Made by a program: the position numbers and the translations under genes
Notes under the pieces: generated by a model
Seen by the model: only the letters and a program-made list of their open reading frames with translations
Database searches by the model: none
Told to the model about the DNA's origin: nothing
Shown here: positions 1 to 11,179 of the stretch, in pieces
How positions within the stretch are numbered: the first letter of the stretch is position 1
Layout: every line of letters begins with the position of its first letter
DNA from: Sycobia sp. Sy_11
Lineage: Eukaryota > Arthropoda > Insecta > Hymenoptera > Epichrysomallidae
Length of the DNA stretch: 64,000 nt
Assembly: GCA_018907035.1 (NCBI GenBank)
Contig: JACCIC010000287.1
Location: 124,001 to 188,000 of the forward strand
Reading direction: 5' to 3'

Positions 1-358
1 CCGGCCAAAAGGGCATAGCCGAGGTCGTTTTAGCAGGTGCATCCTGTGTAGTTGATTGTTCTTCACGCTTTACGTCGTTATATATTGAACTAAGTACTTC
101 AAATATTTCACTAATATCGGGGTATTGTTTCACGACGGCTTCATCGATTTCTTCATCCCATTTGGCAGCGTCAGTACCAAAGAGATGTAGTTCGAATCTC
201 ATCAACCTGTTCCGTACCGTGTCAGCTGTTCCCTCAATACGTAGGTTGAACTGTGATGCTTTCTAAAGCCGTGTTTCCTGATCCAATTCCGTAAAAAGAC
301 TACGGAGTCTTTTCTCTTCGGTTTCGACAATTGAGTCTGCTGCGCGAGGGTTTGCCAT
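1..358 (-). pseudogene. gag-like ORF of a retrotransposon, truncated and stopped
   Basis: On the minus strand an ATG at 358-356 opens a frame that reads MANPRAADSIVETEEKRL and runs to the window edge. An in-frame TAG at 265-263 interrupts it at codon 32. The downstream part is acidic and helical-looking (KWDEEIDEAVVKQYP), typical in style of insect LTR-retrotransposon gag N-termini, but I cannot name the family. The upstream side (higher coordinates) is a GC-rich leader or LTR-like tract that ends at a TA microsatellite, which fits a 5' retroelement end read right to left. The gag call is inference from composition and context. It could also be a host exon. Confidence 0.35.
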
Positions 359-1393
359 GATTTTTCTCGAATTCCGAAAGGTAGTGTTATTTTCGCGTAA
401 ACGTAGTGTTACCGATTTGGACGATGCCGAAATCTGTGTATATTTATTGAAATTCCTGTCTTATTTGACTATCATTTGTTTTGAGTTATATATATATCTT
501 ATAACCCGAACTTTTGCGGGTTACTTACCTCAGAGATCTCTGGTGGCGTCGGCGTCGCTGGAGCTGGAAAACAGGGAACGGGGAACGGGAATGACTAAGT
601 CAATCTCTTTCGAATCACGTAATGACAATTTATTTACTGAAAATCACAAATAACGCCTTTTAGCCTAATCGCGATACATCACATACGATTTTACGAACTC
701 GCGAATTACACTTACAATTTTCCACCCGACGGCGACAAACATCGCGGAGCGGGTTCCACGGATATAGGTCTATAGGCAAGACGGGGGAAGGGGGACACGA
801 CGCGTTGAGGTTTCCAACGGGGCGCTCGCACGCGCGGCCGTGCAACGATGGCGCCCGCTCATGCCGTGACGCGCACTTCACAAGTAATTTAATAAGAGGC
901 TACTTGCCGAAGAGTCCTCGACGCCGCTGCTTTCTCGCGTGCTGTGGCTTCCTTTCGATTCGCGATCTTCTTCTTGCTCGCTCTCTTTCTCTCACTCTCT
1001 CTCTTTTGGAATGGCTTCCTTTCTTCTTTCCTTCTCTCATTCTTGTTGAGCTTTTGGAGCTCAGGGACGGCACTTGCTCAAGACGATCGTGAGGACGGTC
1101 ATAGATCAGACGTAGCTGCAGGAAAATTCGCCGATGTGGACGTAGCTGGTGCGTCGGGATAGTCGGAATGCGGATGGCGACAGTATAGAGAGAGAGAATT
1201 TTAATAGTTTTCATGGTATTTCGTCTCGATAAAACAGTCTTCCTCGGCAGCTCGGAGAAGCAGAAGGATTCTTCTCTCTACTTCCTCCTTCGTAGGTGAA
1301 CGTCGCGCAATCTCGCGATTCGCGCTTCATGCATTTTCGCCTTCACGCGCGAACACTCGGTTTCGCAACCGCAGACCGGTCGTTTGGTCGGTC

Positions 1394-1395
<2 letters not shown>
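359..1395 (-). repeat. GC-rich tract, probable LTR/leader of the element to its left
   Basis: The tract is much richer in GC and CpG than the AT-rich DNA to its right. It contains a hairpin AACCCG...CGGGTT at about 500-520 and CT-rich stretches at 975-1045. It abuts a (TA)n run at 1396. Open frames on both strands are low-complexity or overlapping and carry no recognisable domain. I read it as LTR plus untranslated leader of a minus-strand retroelement, with low certainty. LTR ends were not proven because no second copy is in the window. Confidence 0.3.

Positions 1396-1426
<31 letters not shown>
1396..1426. repeat. (TA)n microsatellite
   Basis: Uninterrupted TA dinucleotide run, directly adjoining the GC-rich tract on its left. 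Confidence 0.9.
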
Positions 1427-1430
<4 letters not shown>

Positions 1431-2093
1431 TATTTATTTGATAACCACTTAATGATTATTTAATAAGTTATATATATTTTTCATATATATCATATGGTTA
1501 TAATTATATAGTTTGTGTTATTAAGTAGAGTGACTAAAATCTTTAAAATTATTATTTATATTTTGTACAGCTTATTTATATACATCTAGCTCCTATAAGC
1601 CAATATAATTATTATATCTTATATTTATTTCTATTTGTTCATATCTTTTTTTCTGTTAAAATACTCTTATAATTATTTTTAATGTGTGTTATTTAAAATT
1701 AAAATAGTTGTGTAAGTGTTATATACATTATTTATATTTGTTTATGTTTATCAGTGCAGTACTTTTTATTATAACTCTCTATAGATTTTTTTTTGTAGAT
1801 TATTATAATTATTGTAAATAATTGTTCGGGGTAGTTCTATGAAGTATTAACTCAGCCTTCGCTTCCCTAGTTGATTTTCTTGCGGAAACTGTTATAATTT
1901 CATGTGTTGAATGCACCAAGCAGCAATGTTGTTATGTTATCAGCAATATTTTAGTGTGTATTTTATTATTAATTATATTGTTTTAAATTATTTTATTATT
2001 ATTGATTTATAAGTATATTTATTTAATGACTTATTACATTGTTATTAATTATGTCATGTAATTGTTAAGACCTTTTATTAATTCAATTAATTA
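1427..2093. other. AT-rich DNA without recognised genes
   Basis: Strongly AT-rich sequence with frequent stops in all frames. I see no coding potential or known repeat before the TA target site of the mariner at 2092-2093. Confidence 0.6.
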
Positions 2094-3380
2094 TTAGGAG
2101 TGTGAATAAGTCTTTCCCGTTTTTTGTAAGAGATGGCGCCACCAATACTGTGCGAGTATTCAATGGTTACATATGTCATAATCAAAGCTTATTCATATGT
2201 CAACAATTCCATACTAACACATTAGTTAAAATTTTTTCGCATCATAAATTTTTGATATCGTGAAAATGTCGAAATTTGAGCCGAGTCGACGTCATTTGCG
2301 GGAAGTTTCACTTTATTGGTTCAATTTGAAGAAATCTGCTGCCGAGACGCATCGATTGCTTCAGGCGGCTTATGGAGAAGGTTGTGTCGATGATTCAAGT
2401 GTTCGCGGATGGTTTCGACGCTTCAAAAGCGGTGATTTCGACGTGGAAGACAAGGAGCATTCCGGGCGGCCGCAAATCTTTGAAGATCGAGAATTGGCGA
2501 CTTTGCTTGATGAATATTCTTGTCAAACGCAAGAAGAACTTGCTGAAGCATTGGGAGTTGACCGAACAACCATTTCCAAGCGTTTGAAAGCCATGGGAAT
2601 GATCCAAAAGCAAGGAAATTGGGTGCCGTACGAACTGAAGCTGAGAGACGTCGAACGGCGTTTTTTCACTCGCGAACAGCTGCTTCAGCGACATAAAAGA
2701 AAGGGTTTTCTGCATCGTATCGTGACTGGCGATGAAAAGTGGATACGTTACGATAATCCGAAGCGAAGAAAATCATGGGGACTACCCGGCCATGCATCAT
2801 CATCGACGGCCAAGCCAAATATTCATGGCGCCAAGCTCATGCTCTGTATATGGTGGGACCAGCTAGGTGTGGTTTACTATGAGCTTCTGAAACCGAATGA
2901 AAGGATCACAGGTGAGGTCTATCGACGACAATTAATGCGTTTGAGCCGCGCACTGCGAGAAAAACGGCCACAATACTCCGACAGGCACGACAAAGTTATT
3001 TTGCAACATGACAATGCCCGCCCACATGTTGCACCGCCGGTGAAAACATACTTAGAAACGCTCAAATGGGAAGTCCTACCCCACCCGCCGTATAGTCCAG
3101 ACGTTGCTCCGTCTGATTACCATCTCTTCAGATCGATGACGCATGGCCTGGCTGACCAGCACTTCCATTCCTACGAGGAAGCCAAAAAATGGGTGGATGA
3201 CTGGATAGAGGCCAAACCGGTCGAATTTTTTCGCAACGGGATTCGTATGTTGCCAGAAAGATGGGAAAAAGTTGTAGCTAGCGATGGCCAATACTTTCAA
3301 TAATTCATTTGTAACCATTTTTTCACAATAAAGGCTCAAAATTTGAAAAAAAAACGGGAAAGACTTATTCACATACCTGA
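2094..3380 (+). mobile_element. Complete Mos1-like mariner element, copy 1
   Basis: A 1287-bp element is bounded by TA target-site duplications at 2092-2093 and 3381-3382. The left end reads TTAGGAGTGTGAATAAGTC and the right end, read inward, TCAGGTATGTGAATAAGTC. The imperfect terminal inverted repeats (TIRs) extend about 32 bp, through CTTTCCCGTTTTT. A single uninterrupted transposase frame fills the interior. Two further copies share these ends exactly (30294-31578 reversed, and 59164-60449), which fixes the boundaries. The length is typical for mariner. The right end lies 92 bp downstream (minus sense) of the stop codon of a minus-strand exon. Confidence 0.96.
2266..3303 (+). CDS. Mariner transposase, DD34D, apparently intact
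   Basis: This 345-residue protein should bind the element's inverted repeats and carry out cut-and-paste transposition into TA sites. I chose the ATG at 2266 rather than the GTG six bases upstream because it gives the 345-residue length of Mos1. The N-terminal half (about residues 1-112) has two helix-turn-helix regions, with WFRRFKSGDFDVED at 49-62 and VDRTTISKRLKAMG at 98-111. The linker motif WVPYEL is at 119-124 (WVPHEL in Mos1). Catalytic aspartates fall at D156 (VTGDEKW), D249 (LQHDNARPH) and D284 (YSPDVAPSDYHLF), the same numbering as Mos1. There is no stop or frameshift. Compared with the two other copies, only residues 34 (A), 65 (H), 84 (Y) and 136 (R) are private changes. Whether the protein is active is not shown by sequence alone. 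Confidence 0.95.
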   Translation: MSKFEPSRRHLREVSLYWFNLKKSAAETHRLLQAAYGEGCVDDSSVRGWFRRFKSGDFDVEDKEHSGRPQIFEDRELATLLDEYSCQTQEELAEALGVDRTTISKRLKAMGMIQKQGNWVPYELKLRDVERRFFTREQLLQRHKRKGFLHRIVTGDEKWIRYDNPKRRKSWGLPGHASSSTAKPNIHGAKLMLCIWWDQLGVVYYELLKPNERITGEVYRRQLMRLSRALREKRPQYSDRHDKVILQHDNARPHVAPPVKTYLETLKWEVLPHPPYSPDVAPSDYHLFRSMTHGLADQHFHSYEEAKKWVDDWIEAKPVEFFRNGIRMLPERWEKVVASDGQYFQ

Positions 3381-3472
3381 TATATTTTTAATTTTAAGAT
3401 ATATATGTATTTTTCTAATATTTTCTAGTATTCTAATGCGTAAAAAATGAATATTTTTAAAAAATTCTATAA

Positions 3473-3784
3473 TTAATTTGTAACATTGAGAACTACTTGC
3501 CCATTAGTACATTTCGGAAGAAGCAATGGATAATTTCCCGTGTGAGAGATATTTTTGTCCTTGATCACTTCAAAGACGTTTTGCAACTCCTCACCATACA
3601 AATTTGGTAACACAGTGAGCACTGCGTCTCCAGCAGGTAAATTTGTAAGTGATAAAATAATATCGTCTTTATCCCATAGCTGTTGGTTAGAACTAAGACA
3701 ATTCAAATCCATATCCATTTCAGAAACATTCTCGGATGAAATCCTGTTCGTCTTTATGTTATCCATCCAAATCTTTTCTTCCAC
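3473..3784 (-). CDS. Terminal exon of an unidentified minus-strand gene
   Basis: An open frame of 103 codons ends in TAA at 3475-3473. It is preceded by an acceptor-like TTATTTGTAG, so it looks like a 3' terminal exon entered in phase 0 with GTG GAA GAA AAG. The peptide contains LPAGDAVLTVLPNLYGEELQ and ends GQVVLNVTN. Its balanced composition, unlike the surrounding AT-rich noise, argues for real coding. The upstream exon at 6208-6319 ends in a good donor in the same phase. I do not recognise the protein. The mariner copy 1 begins within 100 bp of the stop codon, so it probably sits in or beside the 3' untranslated region. Confidence 0.55.
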   Translation of the reverse strand: MEEKIWMDNIKTNRISSENVSEMDMDLNCLSSNQQLWDKDDIILSLTNLPAGDAVLTVLPNLYGEELQNVFEVIKDKNISHTGNYPLLLPKCTNGQVVLNVTN

Positions 3785-4227
3785 CTACAAATAATATTAA
3801 GGGCCAAAATTTAAATTTATACAGAAATGTGGAACTTTAAGATATCTCTGTATAAATGAATATTGTTTTAATTTACTGCATTAAAACTCCATATGAACTC
3901 CACTATATAAGAAAATTAAATAAATATTTTTACACCACTTTAACCTATAATTCATACATTTTAATCACATTCTAACTTTTGTAGTCTAAAATATAAGTCA
4001 AAAATGGTGTGATGAACAAGTACCGAATCAACTAATAATGGAAGGAAGTGTACATTGACAGGTTATCAAATCACTTCTAACTAAAGTATTATATTAAATA
4101 CAAAAAAATGATATGATTATATTGAATTTTATGAATGGATTGATTATTTAATTTTTCCTTACGTGCAAAACATTTAGTAAAATTTCTCTATATTGTAAAC
4201 AATACTTATTTATCGGTACTAAAAATT

Positions 4228-4295
4228 TATAATAATAAATAATCATAATAATAATAATAATAAATAACAACAATAATAATAATAATAATAATAAA
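4228..4295. repeat. (AAT)n-rich imperfect microsatellite
   Basis: Runs of AATAATAAT with a few interruptions. Confidence 0.8.
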
Positions 4296-4518
4296 ACTAC
4301 GATTTGTCTTTGAAGACACTCACACACTCTTGATTATTTGATGTAAACAATATTTATTTACTGGTACCTATTTATCCCAGTATAATATTTTCTATATTTT
4401 GTAAAATTGATTTTTGATCATTTGATTAAAAGCGAATAAAACAGGGCCCTAGAAATGCAGCCATTAGTGCTGTTGCTCGGTCGCAGGTCTGTCTCACTGC
4501 ACGCGCGCATCTCTTTAC

Positions 4519-4581
4519 TCTTATCTCTTTCTCACTCTTACTCTCTCTCTCTCCCCCCCCCCTCTCTCTCTCTCTCTCTCG
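4519..4581. repeat. CT/C-rich low-complexity patch
   Basis: TCTCTCTC followed by a C homopolymer-like run and then more CT repeats. Confidence 0.8.
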
Positions 4582-5280
4582 GCCTTTGTTCGATTGCGCC
4601 CGACCAATGATTGATTATGATATTTTAATTTCGAATAATTATTTGAAATGAAAATATTGCACACATAAGCTTACATCTGTTGCTTACACAGTTGTCGTTG
4701 CAATTGGCTTTCTATATTCTGAACAACTTTATACATTATTTTTGAACTCATTATTGAATCTGAAAATGCTACTTTCCATATTAAGGATGATTTCTTTCAA
4801 ATTTAGCACCTTTTGGTATGATGTTTACTACTTTAGATAAACTTTCAAAAAGTACTCATCCCACATTTTAATAAAAATGTCTGTAGTTATGTTTTTAAGG
4901 CGCTGATTACGAACAGCGTAGTGACTTTTGACAAAAATTTAATGTTCATGACAAAATATATAAAAACATTTGAGAAAAAAGATTTAAAAAAAATATTTCC
5001 AACAAAAGTGCTAAATCGGATCATATACATTTTTACGATAAATTTATTCATTGCAAGTGATATTTTTGAAGAAAAATTTGGCATTTACGTTTCGGGGTTC
5101 CCTAAAATATGAGCAGTGTGTAGCTGAATTGGGAATGAGCTAAATATTACCGAATGGACTTTTAACAAAAGGTAAAGATACCCAAAAATACAATATAACT
5201 ATACATAATTTATCACAGAAATTATTTACTATACAGTTTAAACTGTAAAAGAGTAATGTAACTTGTATAAAACCGACAAA

Positions 5281-5281
<1 letters not shown>

Positions 5282-5332
<51 letters not shown>
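5282..5332. repeat. (TA)n microsatellite
   Basis: About 25 uninterrupted TA units. Confidence 0.92.
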
Positions 5333-5334
<2 letters not shown>

Positions 5335-6207
5335 TATACTTTACTATATCGAACTTATTACAAGAATAGTGACATACAATTTTAAAGTCAGATTTTCCGA
5401 TTATAAAATCGAAAGAGTCGAAATACGCCAGATCTGAAAATAATGAATATTAATAAATAGGAATAAATAACGAATTGTATTTTTTAATAAAATGTATATC
5501 AACAACTTTATTTTTGAATATTTATCTTTTGAAAAAAATCCATTTGGTAAAATGCACGCAACCCAAAATTTTCATATTTTGTGAGAAAAAAAAATCCGAA
5601 AACCCATCACTTATATTGATGTTTTATGGATTTAAACATGAACATTCGATGAAAAGCCTATGATTTTCGTATTCAATGCCAAAAAAATATCAGGGCACAT
5701 TTTTCAACAAAGTTAAAGGTGGATGTTTTCGCAAGTCTATCCGATTTGAGAATATTTTATATTTTTTCTATATTTAAATTTCTTTTTTAATTTATAATTT
5801 CTGTTTTAACTATGAAAAAAAATTGTTAAATTTTTAACGTTAAATATTTTACATTATTGTAAACGACTTATAAATCGTTTAAATGCTAACAATACTACAT
5901 ACGAAAAATAAATTTTATTAATTGTATTTGATACTGCTTACTTTTTAACAATGAGAACTATTTATTAAAACTGCGACTGCTAAATTCTATTTTTATTTTC
6001 AAATAGTTAGTAATTGTAGTAAGAATGAAGAAAATATGTTCTGAGAATATATATTTCTAAAATTAATCAATCACAAAAATAACATGAAATAAAATTATTA
6101 TATAAGACTTTTTTTAAGTGTTGTTATTAAAAATTTTTCTTAATTTTTATAATTTAAATAATTTGATAATTAAATAGTATCGAAAATATTCATTACAAGA
6201 ACTTTAC

Positions 6208-6319
6208 CTCGCCTTTATTAAAGATGACCTGTGATTGATCTTTCTCATCAATGACTTTTAATTCTTGATGTTCACATTTGTTTCTAGTTGATAATTTATT
6301 TAAAATAGTTGATTTATCC
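6208..6319 (-). CDS. Internal exon of the unidentified minus-strand gene
   Basis: Flanked by a plausible acceptor (TATAGCAG) and a donor (GAG|GTAAAGT). It reads, in the only open frame, DKSTILNKLSTRNKCEHQ and then a charged stretch ending VIFNKGE. One leading base plus 37 codons leaves it in phase 0, which joins directly to the terminal exon at 3784. The phase match across 2.4 kb is the main support. No domain is recognisable; the peptide is polar and could be disordered. The gene extends to higher coordinates. Confidence 0.45.
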
Positions 6320-6717
6320 CTGCTATACATTTATTGTAGTTTTTAAAAACTTTGAAAAGGTACAAATTGTATTTTTTTTTGTTGGATTATAAATTACTGA
6401 ACTATTTGACGATATTATTCTTTTGTTATCTTACTGTTTATTACTTGAACAGGGTTCAAAACTTCATATGATCGGCAATATTGACTCAAACTCGTTCATT
6501 TCATTGCGGAAACAAGACTCGCCTAATCTTTCAACTTTTAATACTCTAAAATTGTATCACTAGCCCTGAGTATACTTAAAATCTCCCACATGTTTTCGGT
6601 GTTTATAAAGCTAAATCAGAATATTTTTAGAATTTCATACTTTTGGTATTTCTTCTTCTGGCCACAACTTTGGTTTCGATAAAAAGCAAAAAAATAAGTA
6701 AATTGGAAAACACTTAC

Positions 6718-6770
6718 ATTATTTCTTTCAGATTAAATTGTTTTAGCGCGAAATTATTTGTGAAATATAT
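6718..6770 (-). CDS. Possible further exon of the minus-strand gene
   Basis: A 53-base open stretch ends at a donor AT|GTAAGTG and follows TATTCTAG. Its exit phase (two bases) completes a Met codon with the first base of the exon at 6319, giving FNLKEIMDKSTILNK across the join. The polypyrimidine tract is weak and the exon is very short, so this is tentative. Confidence 0.25.
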
Positions 6771-6893
6771 CTAGAATACTATGTAACTCCGTCGACGTAT
6801 ACAGATCACAATGACATCAAATATGGAATAAATAAGTAAACTAAATCATTTTAAGAAATAATGCACATACTTTCATTATGCGGTTAAGTTGTT

Positions 6894-7068
6894 TAATTGA
6901 ATAATGCTTTATCGCCATTTATTCTTTTTTTTACAATAATATATCAATTTACACAAGAATTTTAATTTAATTGTTTAAGTTTAATTTTATTCAATACATT
7001 TAATTGAACAATTCTTTATCACCATTTATTCTTTTTTGTTACAATAATATATCAAATTACACATAGTG
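6894..7068. repeat. Diverged tandem/direct repeat, period about 113 bp
   Basis: The stretch TTTATCGCCATTTATTC followed by a T-run and ACAATAATATATCAATTTACAC at 6906-6955 recurs at about 7017-7066 (TTTATCACCATTTATTC...). The two units differ at several positions. Confidence 0.6.
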
Positions 7069-8464
7069 AATATTTATATATGCATTTATGTTAAATTAAA
7101 ATTAAGGATAACATTTAAGCAAATATATACAATATATTTATGGGAATTTTCAATTTAATTATTTTTTATTTTGGAAATTTAAGAAGGAAACACTTTATTG
7201 TTACTAAGATCTAAAGATAAAAGAGCTCGAAAAAAGATAATTAAAGGCTTTTTAATAACACTCAGTAAATTTTGATTCGAAACTGAAGTTATTTCAGGAG
7301 TTTATGCAGACTCTTTTCATACTTTCCTTTCCCTTCTCTATCGCGCAGTCACTGCATTATCATAAATCCTGCTATGATCGTGAAACCATGTTTCCGTTGT
7401 TCTATATACTGCGAACAATAAACATAAATGTATTTTCAAGATCTTTAATATTCATAAATTTGTAAAAGAAGGGAATGTATACCCTGGTAGAAATCTGAAC
7501 ATTTTTATAGGTTGGAAAGTAGTTTATAGATAGTTGAAATAGAAATATTCATACTGCCTAGAAAATCGGTCTTTTTTGGAATGAAAAATAATGAACAGTG
7601 TCAATATATTAACAAATAGGTTTAAACTAGTTTAAATATTTTATAAATCGTAACTTTGTTTTTAGCAATTAATGGTGATTCGAAAATATTATGACATGAC
7701 TTAAATATAAATTTTTAGTTTTTAAACTAAATATCACTATTTTTCAAGTCTAATATAATTAGTTATTCATTTATTAAGACTAATTGAATAACGAAGTATT
7801 AATAAAGTAACTAATTAAATTGTAATACTTAATTTTTGGCATGTAATGAAATAACATAAATTCTGCATATATTTTTAGGTTGTATCTCAATGTATCTTAT
7901 TTTATTTATTTTTATCAATATACTAAACTATATGTAATATTTTATTTTGAAAAATATGACAATTATTTTCCCTGTAAATAAAGACTGTAATAATTGTCAC
8001 TACCTGATCTACAATAGGAATTTTTTCTTTTCACTCGAAAATACCTTGTTTATTATGTATCATGTATCTCTATAACCTTAACATAAATAATCAGCTGAAC
8101 AAGTGCAAGCATGGCAGGAGGCTTAAAAGCGACTACTTCGACTGAAAGATTTTTTTGTTGTATTGAATATATTTGTGAATACCGAAGTGGGCTACTTTAA
8201 AGACCTACTGATTAAGAGAAATGTATAGAAGCATTGAAACGCTTACACGATCTTATGTGAAGTTGCGTTTGCAGTAAGCCTAAGACGGTTTATGTGAATC
8301 ATTCGATTTCGACACGTCCATTTTTTTCGAATATTTTTAGAACTTTTTTTTTGACGATTGAGTCATATTTATCACGAATTATAAATTCTTCAGCAAAAAG
8401 CGTGAGAAAATTTCGTTTGAAAGAAAAATTTTAAAAAGTAAGTAAATGTTATTATAGTAAAAAT
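7069..8464. other. AT-rich DNA without recognised genes
   Basis: No supported exon, mobile element or RNA. Stops are frequent in all frames. Confidence 0.5.
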
Positions 8465-10035
8465 GTGGTTCAAATGGTACATGAAGTTAGTGAGAGGGGA
8501 AGTATATATGAATCTACTGTAAATGGAAGTTTAAATTATGTAGAAACAATTCGCACATGCGAAAGCTTAAAAATTGAGATTAGTCGAAATATAGCAAGAG
8601 AACCGAATTCTAATAGTGAAAATACTGATACTGAGATTAATAATAGAAATAATAATTATGAACAGAATGTCGATGAAGAGGAACCGGAAATAAAGGACTT
8701 AAGAGAATAGGCAATTCAAACAGTGATACCTAGAAAACATTTAGATTCTCTTCTAGGTATTTTAAGAAAAAAACCTTTATTGAACGTGCCTATGTCATAA
8801 AAAACTTTATTGCGCACAACGGCTCTTAAGTGGAGGATGATAACTATTAAAGATGAGTTGAGGTTTGCATCATCCCTGAAATATATAAAGAAGGTATATT
8901 ACTGCTAGATTTTCATACCGATGGAGTAAACTTACGAAAGGCGAGTAAGAAATCTATGTGGCCGATTTTATGCCGAGTTTCTTATGCTCCTATGCCATGT
9001 ATTAACCATGCTTTCCTTGTAGCAGTATTTTATGGACAGAGGAAACCTAAAGATTTATTAAAATATCTGTCCCAGTTTATAAATTAATTAAATTTACTAT
9101 CTATTGAGGGGTTTTTCATTCTTAATCATTCAGAACAGACGATTTTTCATCAAATGTAGAAGTTTTATATTTAACACTCCTGCTCGTGCATTTATAAAAT
9201 GAAAGATGTACTTGTGTAGGGTTCAAGTACGAAAATACAACTGTTTATATGTCCATTGGCGATGAAAGAACTGATGAAGATTTTAGAATTTTGAAAGAAA
9301 CAACCATCATACAGGTTTATCTCCTTTGGTTTCTTTGGAATCTCAAATTGATTTTATTAATCAATTTGTACTTTATTCTTTGCATTGCTTATATTTAGGA
9401 GTGATGCGAAGAACGATAGAATCTTGGATTTTAGGAAGTAATCTACATGTAAGATTAAGTTATATACAAAAATTAGAATTGAATCGAAGAAGAAAAATTT
9501 TAAAAGTAGACATTCCTGCAGAATTCCAACGAAAAATGCGAGAATTCAATGATTGGGATAAATACAAGGCTGTGGGACTAAAATTTTTTTCGTTATACTG
9601 TGGGCCAGTAGTTTTAAAAAAGATTTTGCCAATTGGCGAACATTTTTTATTACTTCACACAGCATATAGAATGCTGAAAAGTAAAACTGCAATAAACTAC
9701 ATAGACGTAGCAAAAAATTATTTAAAAAATTTGTTGGCAAATCAATTGATATATATGGTCAAAATTTTGTATCTCTCAATGTACACAATCTAAATCATAT
9801 AACAGATGATGTAAAATATATGCAGTGCAATTTAAATGATATATCCGCCTTTTCATTTGAAAATGAATTAGGAAAAATTAAAAAAATATTATTATCATCA
9901 CATAGGACAGTTGCACAATATTGCCATAAAATACAGGAGCAGCAAGAATTTCTTGACAATCAAGCACAATTGAACGAAATGATGCTTGTTTTAAAGGAGA
10001 ATGTTAGTGGAATCATTAAAAAAAATAAATTTTAA
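8465..10035 (+). pseudogene. Decayed transposase-like gene (possibly CACTA/EnSpm-type)
   Basis: Coding fragments lie in several frames along one strand. An N-terminal piece (8465-8710) is acidic and asparagine-rich. The stretch at 9326-9793 reads LSLESQ-like SLESQIDFINQFV, then LHCLYLGVMRRTIESW, EFQRKMREFNDWDKYKA and LKFFSLYCGPVVL. A third piece (9820-10035) has MQCNLNDISAFSFENELGK then LSSHRTVAQYCHKIQEQ. These motifs recur in a family of transposase-related proteins frequent in ants and cnidarians; I link them to DUF4218/CACTA-type proteins only tentatively. Stops and shifts between the segments (for example around 8710, 9070-9200 and 9793) show it is no longer coding. No terminal repeats were found. 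Confidence 0.5.
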
Positions 10036-10644
10036 ATAACAATATTTTTCTAACAAGCATCCTGTTAATACTGCTTTGCTGAATGATAAAAAAATAGTAA
10101 AAATATGTAAAATTTTTAAAGTGAACGAACAAGTCAACATTCAATTCCAAATTTTTTAAAATGTTAAAACCACTATATAGTACTCCGTGTGATTCAACAG
10201 TATTAAATTGTTGTTTTGTAAATTGTTTTTTTTTTTAATTGTTTTGTTTTCATAAAGTAGATAGTAAAAATCTTGTTCTATTAATAATATAAAAAAGAAA
10301 CTTGTGAAAATTTTAATCAATTATGCAGAACAAGACAAGAAAAGATTCTTTGTTTTCCCACTATTGCATTAATTTAATATATATTTGCTAAAACATTACT
10401 ATAAATATTAGACAATTTTTTTCATATTCAAACATAAATTTACTAAAGCGAATGTAAACTTTTCAAATAACTTTTTAAATAGAAATCATAAAATGATCAG
10501 CACTTTTCAACTCAAAGGAGACAGTATCTTGTAGCTGAAAAAAAAATTAATTTAAAGAAGCACAATGCGATCTGGTGTTAAAAATTCAGTGAACCTCGAA
10601 ATGGCGAAGCCTTGTAGAGCTTATCATCAGCATCATAAACGTAA

Positions 10645-11093
10645 CAAATATTTTTGCTATTAAAAATTAATTAATAAATGTTATTAATTATTAATATTGT
10701 TATTGTTTATAAATATTAATACAGAGCAATTATTTAATATTCGCTCTAGGAATAAATTCAGGTACCCTAAAATGATTACTGCAAACAATTTTAGTATTGA
10801 ATAATATTTTATTTTTATTTTGTCAATAATTTGATGAATTTTTACGAAATGATAAATTATTATTCAATATTACAAATGTTCGCAGTGACCATTACAAGAT
10901 ACCCTAATTATTAATATTATTAATGCAAAAAAATATCTTTGTATAAATTTCTATACATTTTTGCAAATATTTTAAATAATAGATTTCCGTGATAATATTA
11001 TTATGAACAATAGTATTCATAACAAAAACTATTAATTATAAATTAATATTTAATAATATTTATTCATTAATTTTTAATAGCAAAAATTTTAAG
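10645..11093. mobile_element. Fold-back (palindromic) MITE-like element
   Basis: Outer arms of about 42 bp are inverted (10645-10686 TTTTTGCTATTAAAAATTAA against its complement at 11051-11093). An inner pair, GGTACCCTAAAATGATTACT at 10761 and its diverged complement ending ATACCCTAA at about 10907, gives a nested palindrome. There is no coding capacity. It lies just upstream of a promoter-like segment. Confidence 0.6.
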
Positions 11094-11179
11094 AAATATT
11101 TTGCACGTGCAGATACTGGTATATATTGGCAGTTATTTGTTTAGCAGTCTTAGTACATATCATATACGTTTAAAGCATC

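Larger units (their letters stand above)
3785..6207 (-). other. Probable intron of the minus-strand gene; AT-rich
   Basis: This tract lies between a donor (GAG|GTAAAGT, exon side at 6208) and the acceptor at 3786-3785. It holds an (AAT)n stretch near 4230-4292, a CT/C-rich patch at about 4520-4580 and a long (TA)n run. The few short open frames (for example about 4921-5112 on + and its overlap on -) are lysine- and phenylalanine-rich AT artefacts. Confidence 0.45.

Noticed and set aside
2260..2265. GTG start two codons before the mariner ATG
   Set aside because: The ATG at 2266 gives the exact 345-residue length of Mos1. A GTG start is not expected in a eukaryotic gene.
6440..6660. Possible additional exon of the minus-strand gene
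   Set aside because: Stops occur in all frames of the minus strand and no splice-site pair brackets an open stretch.
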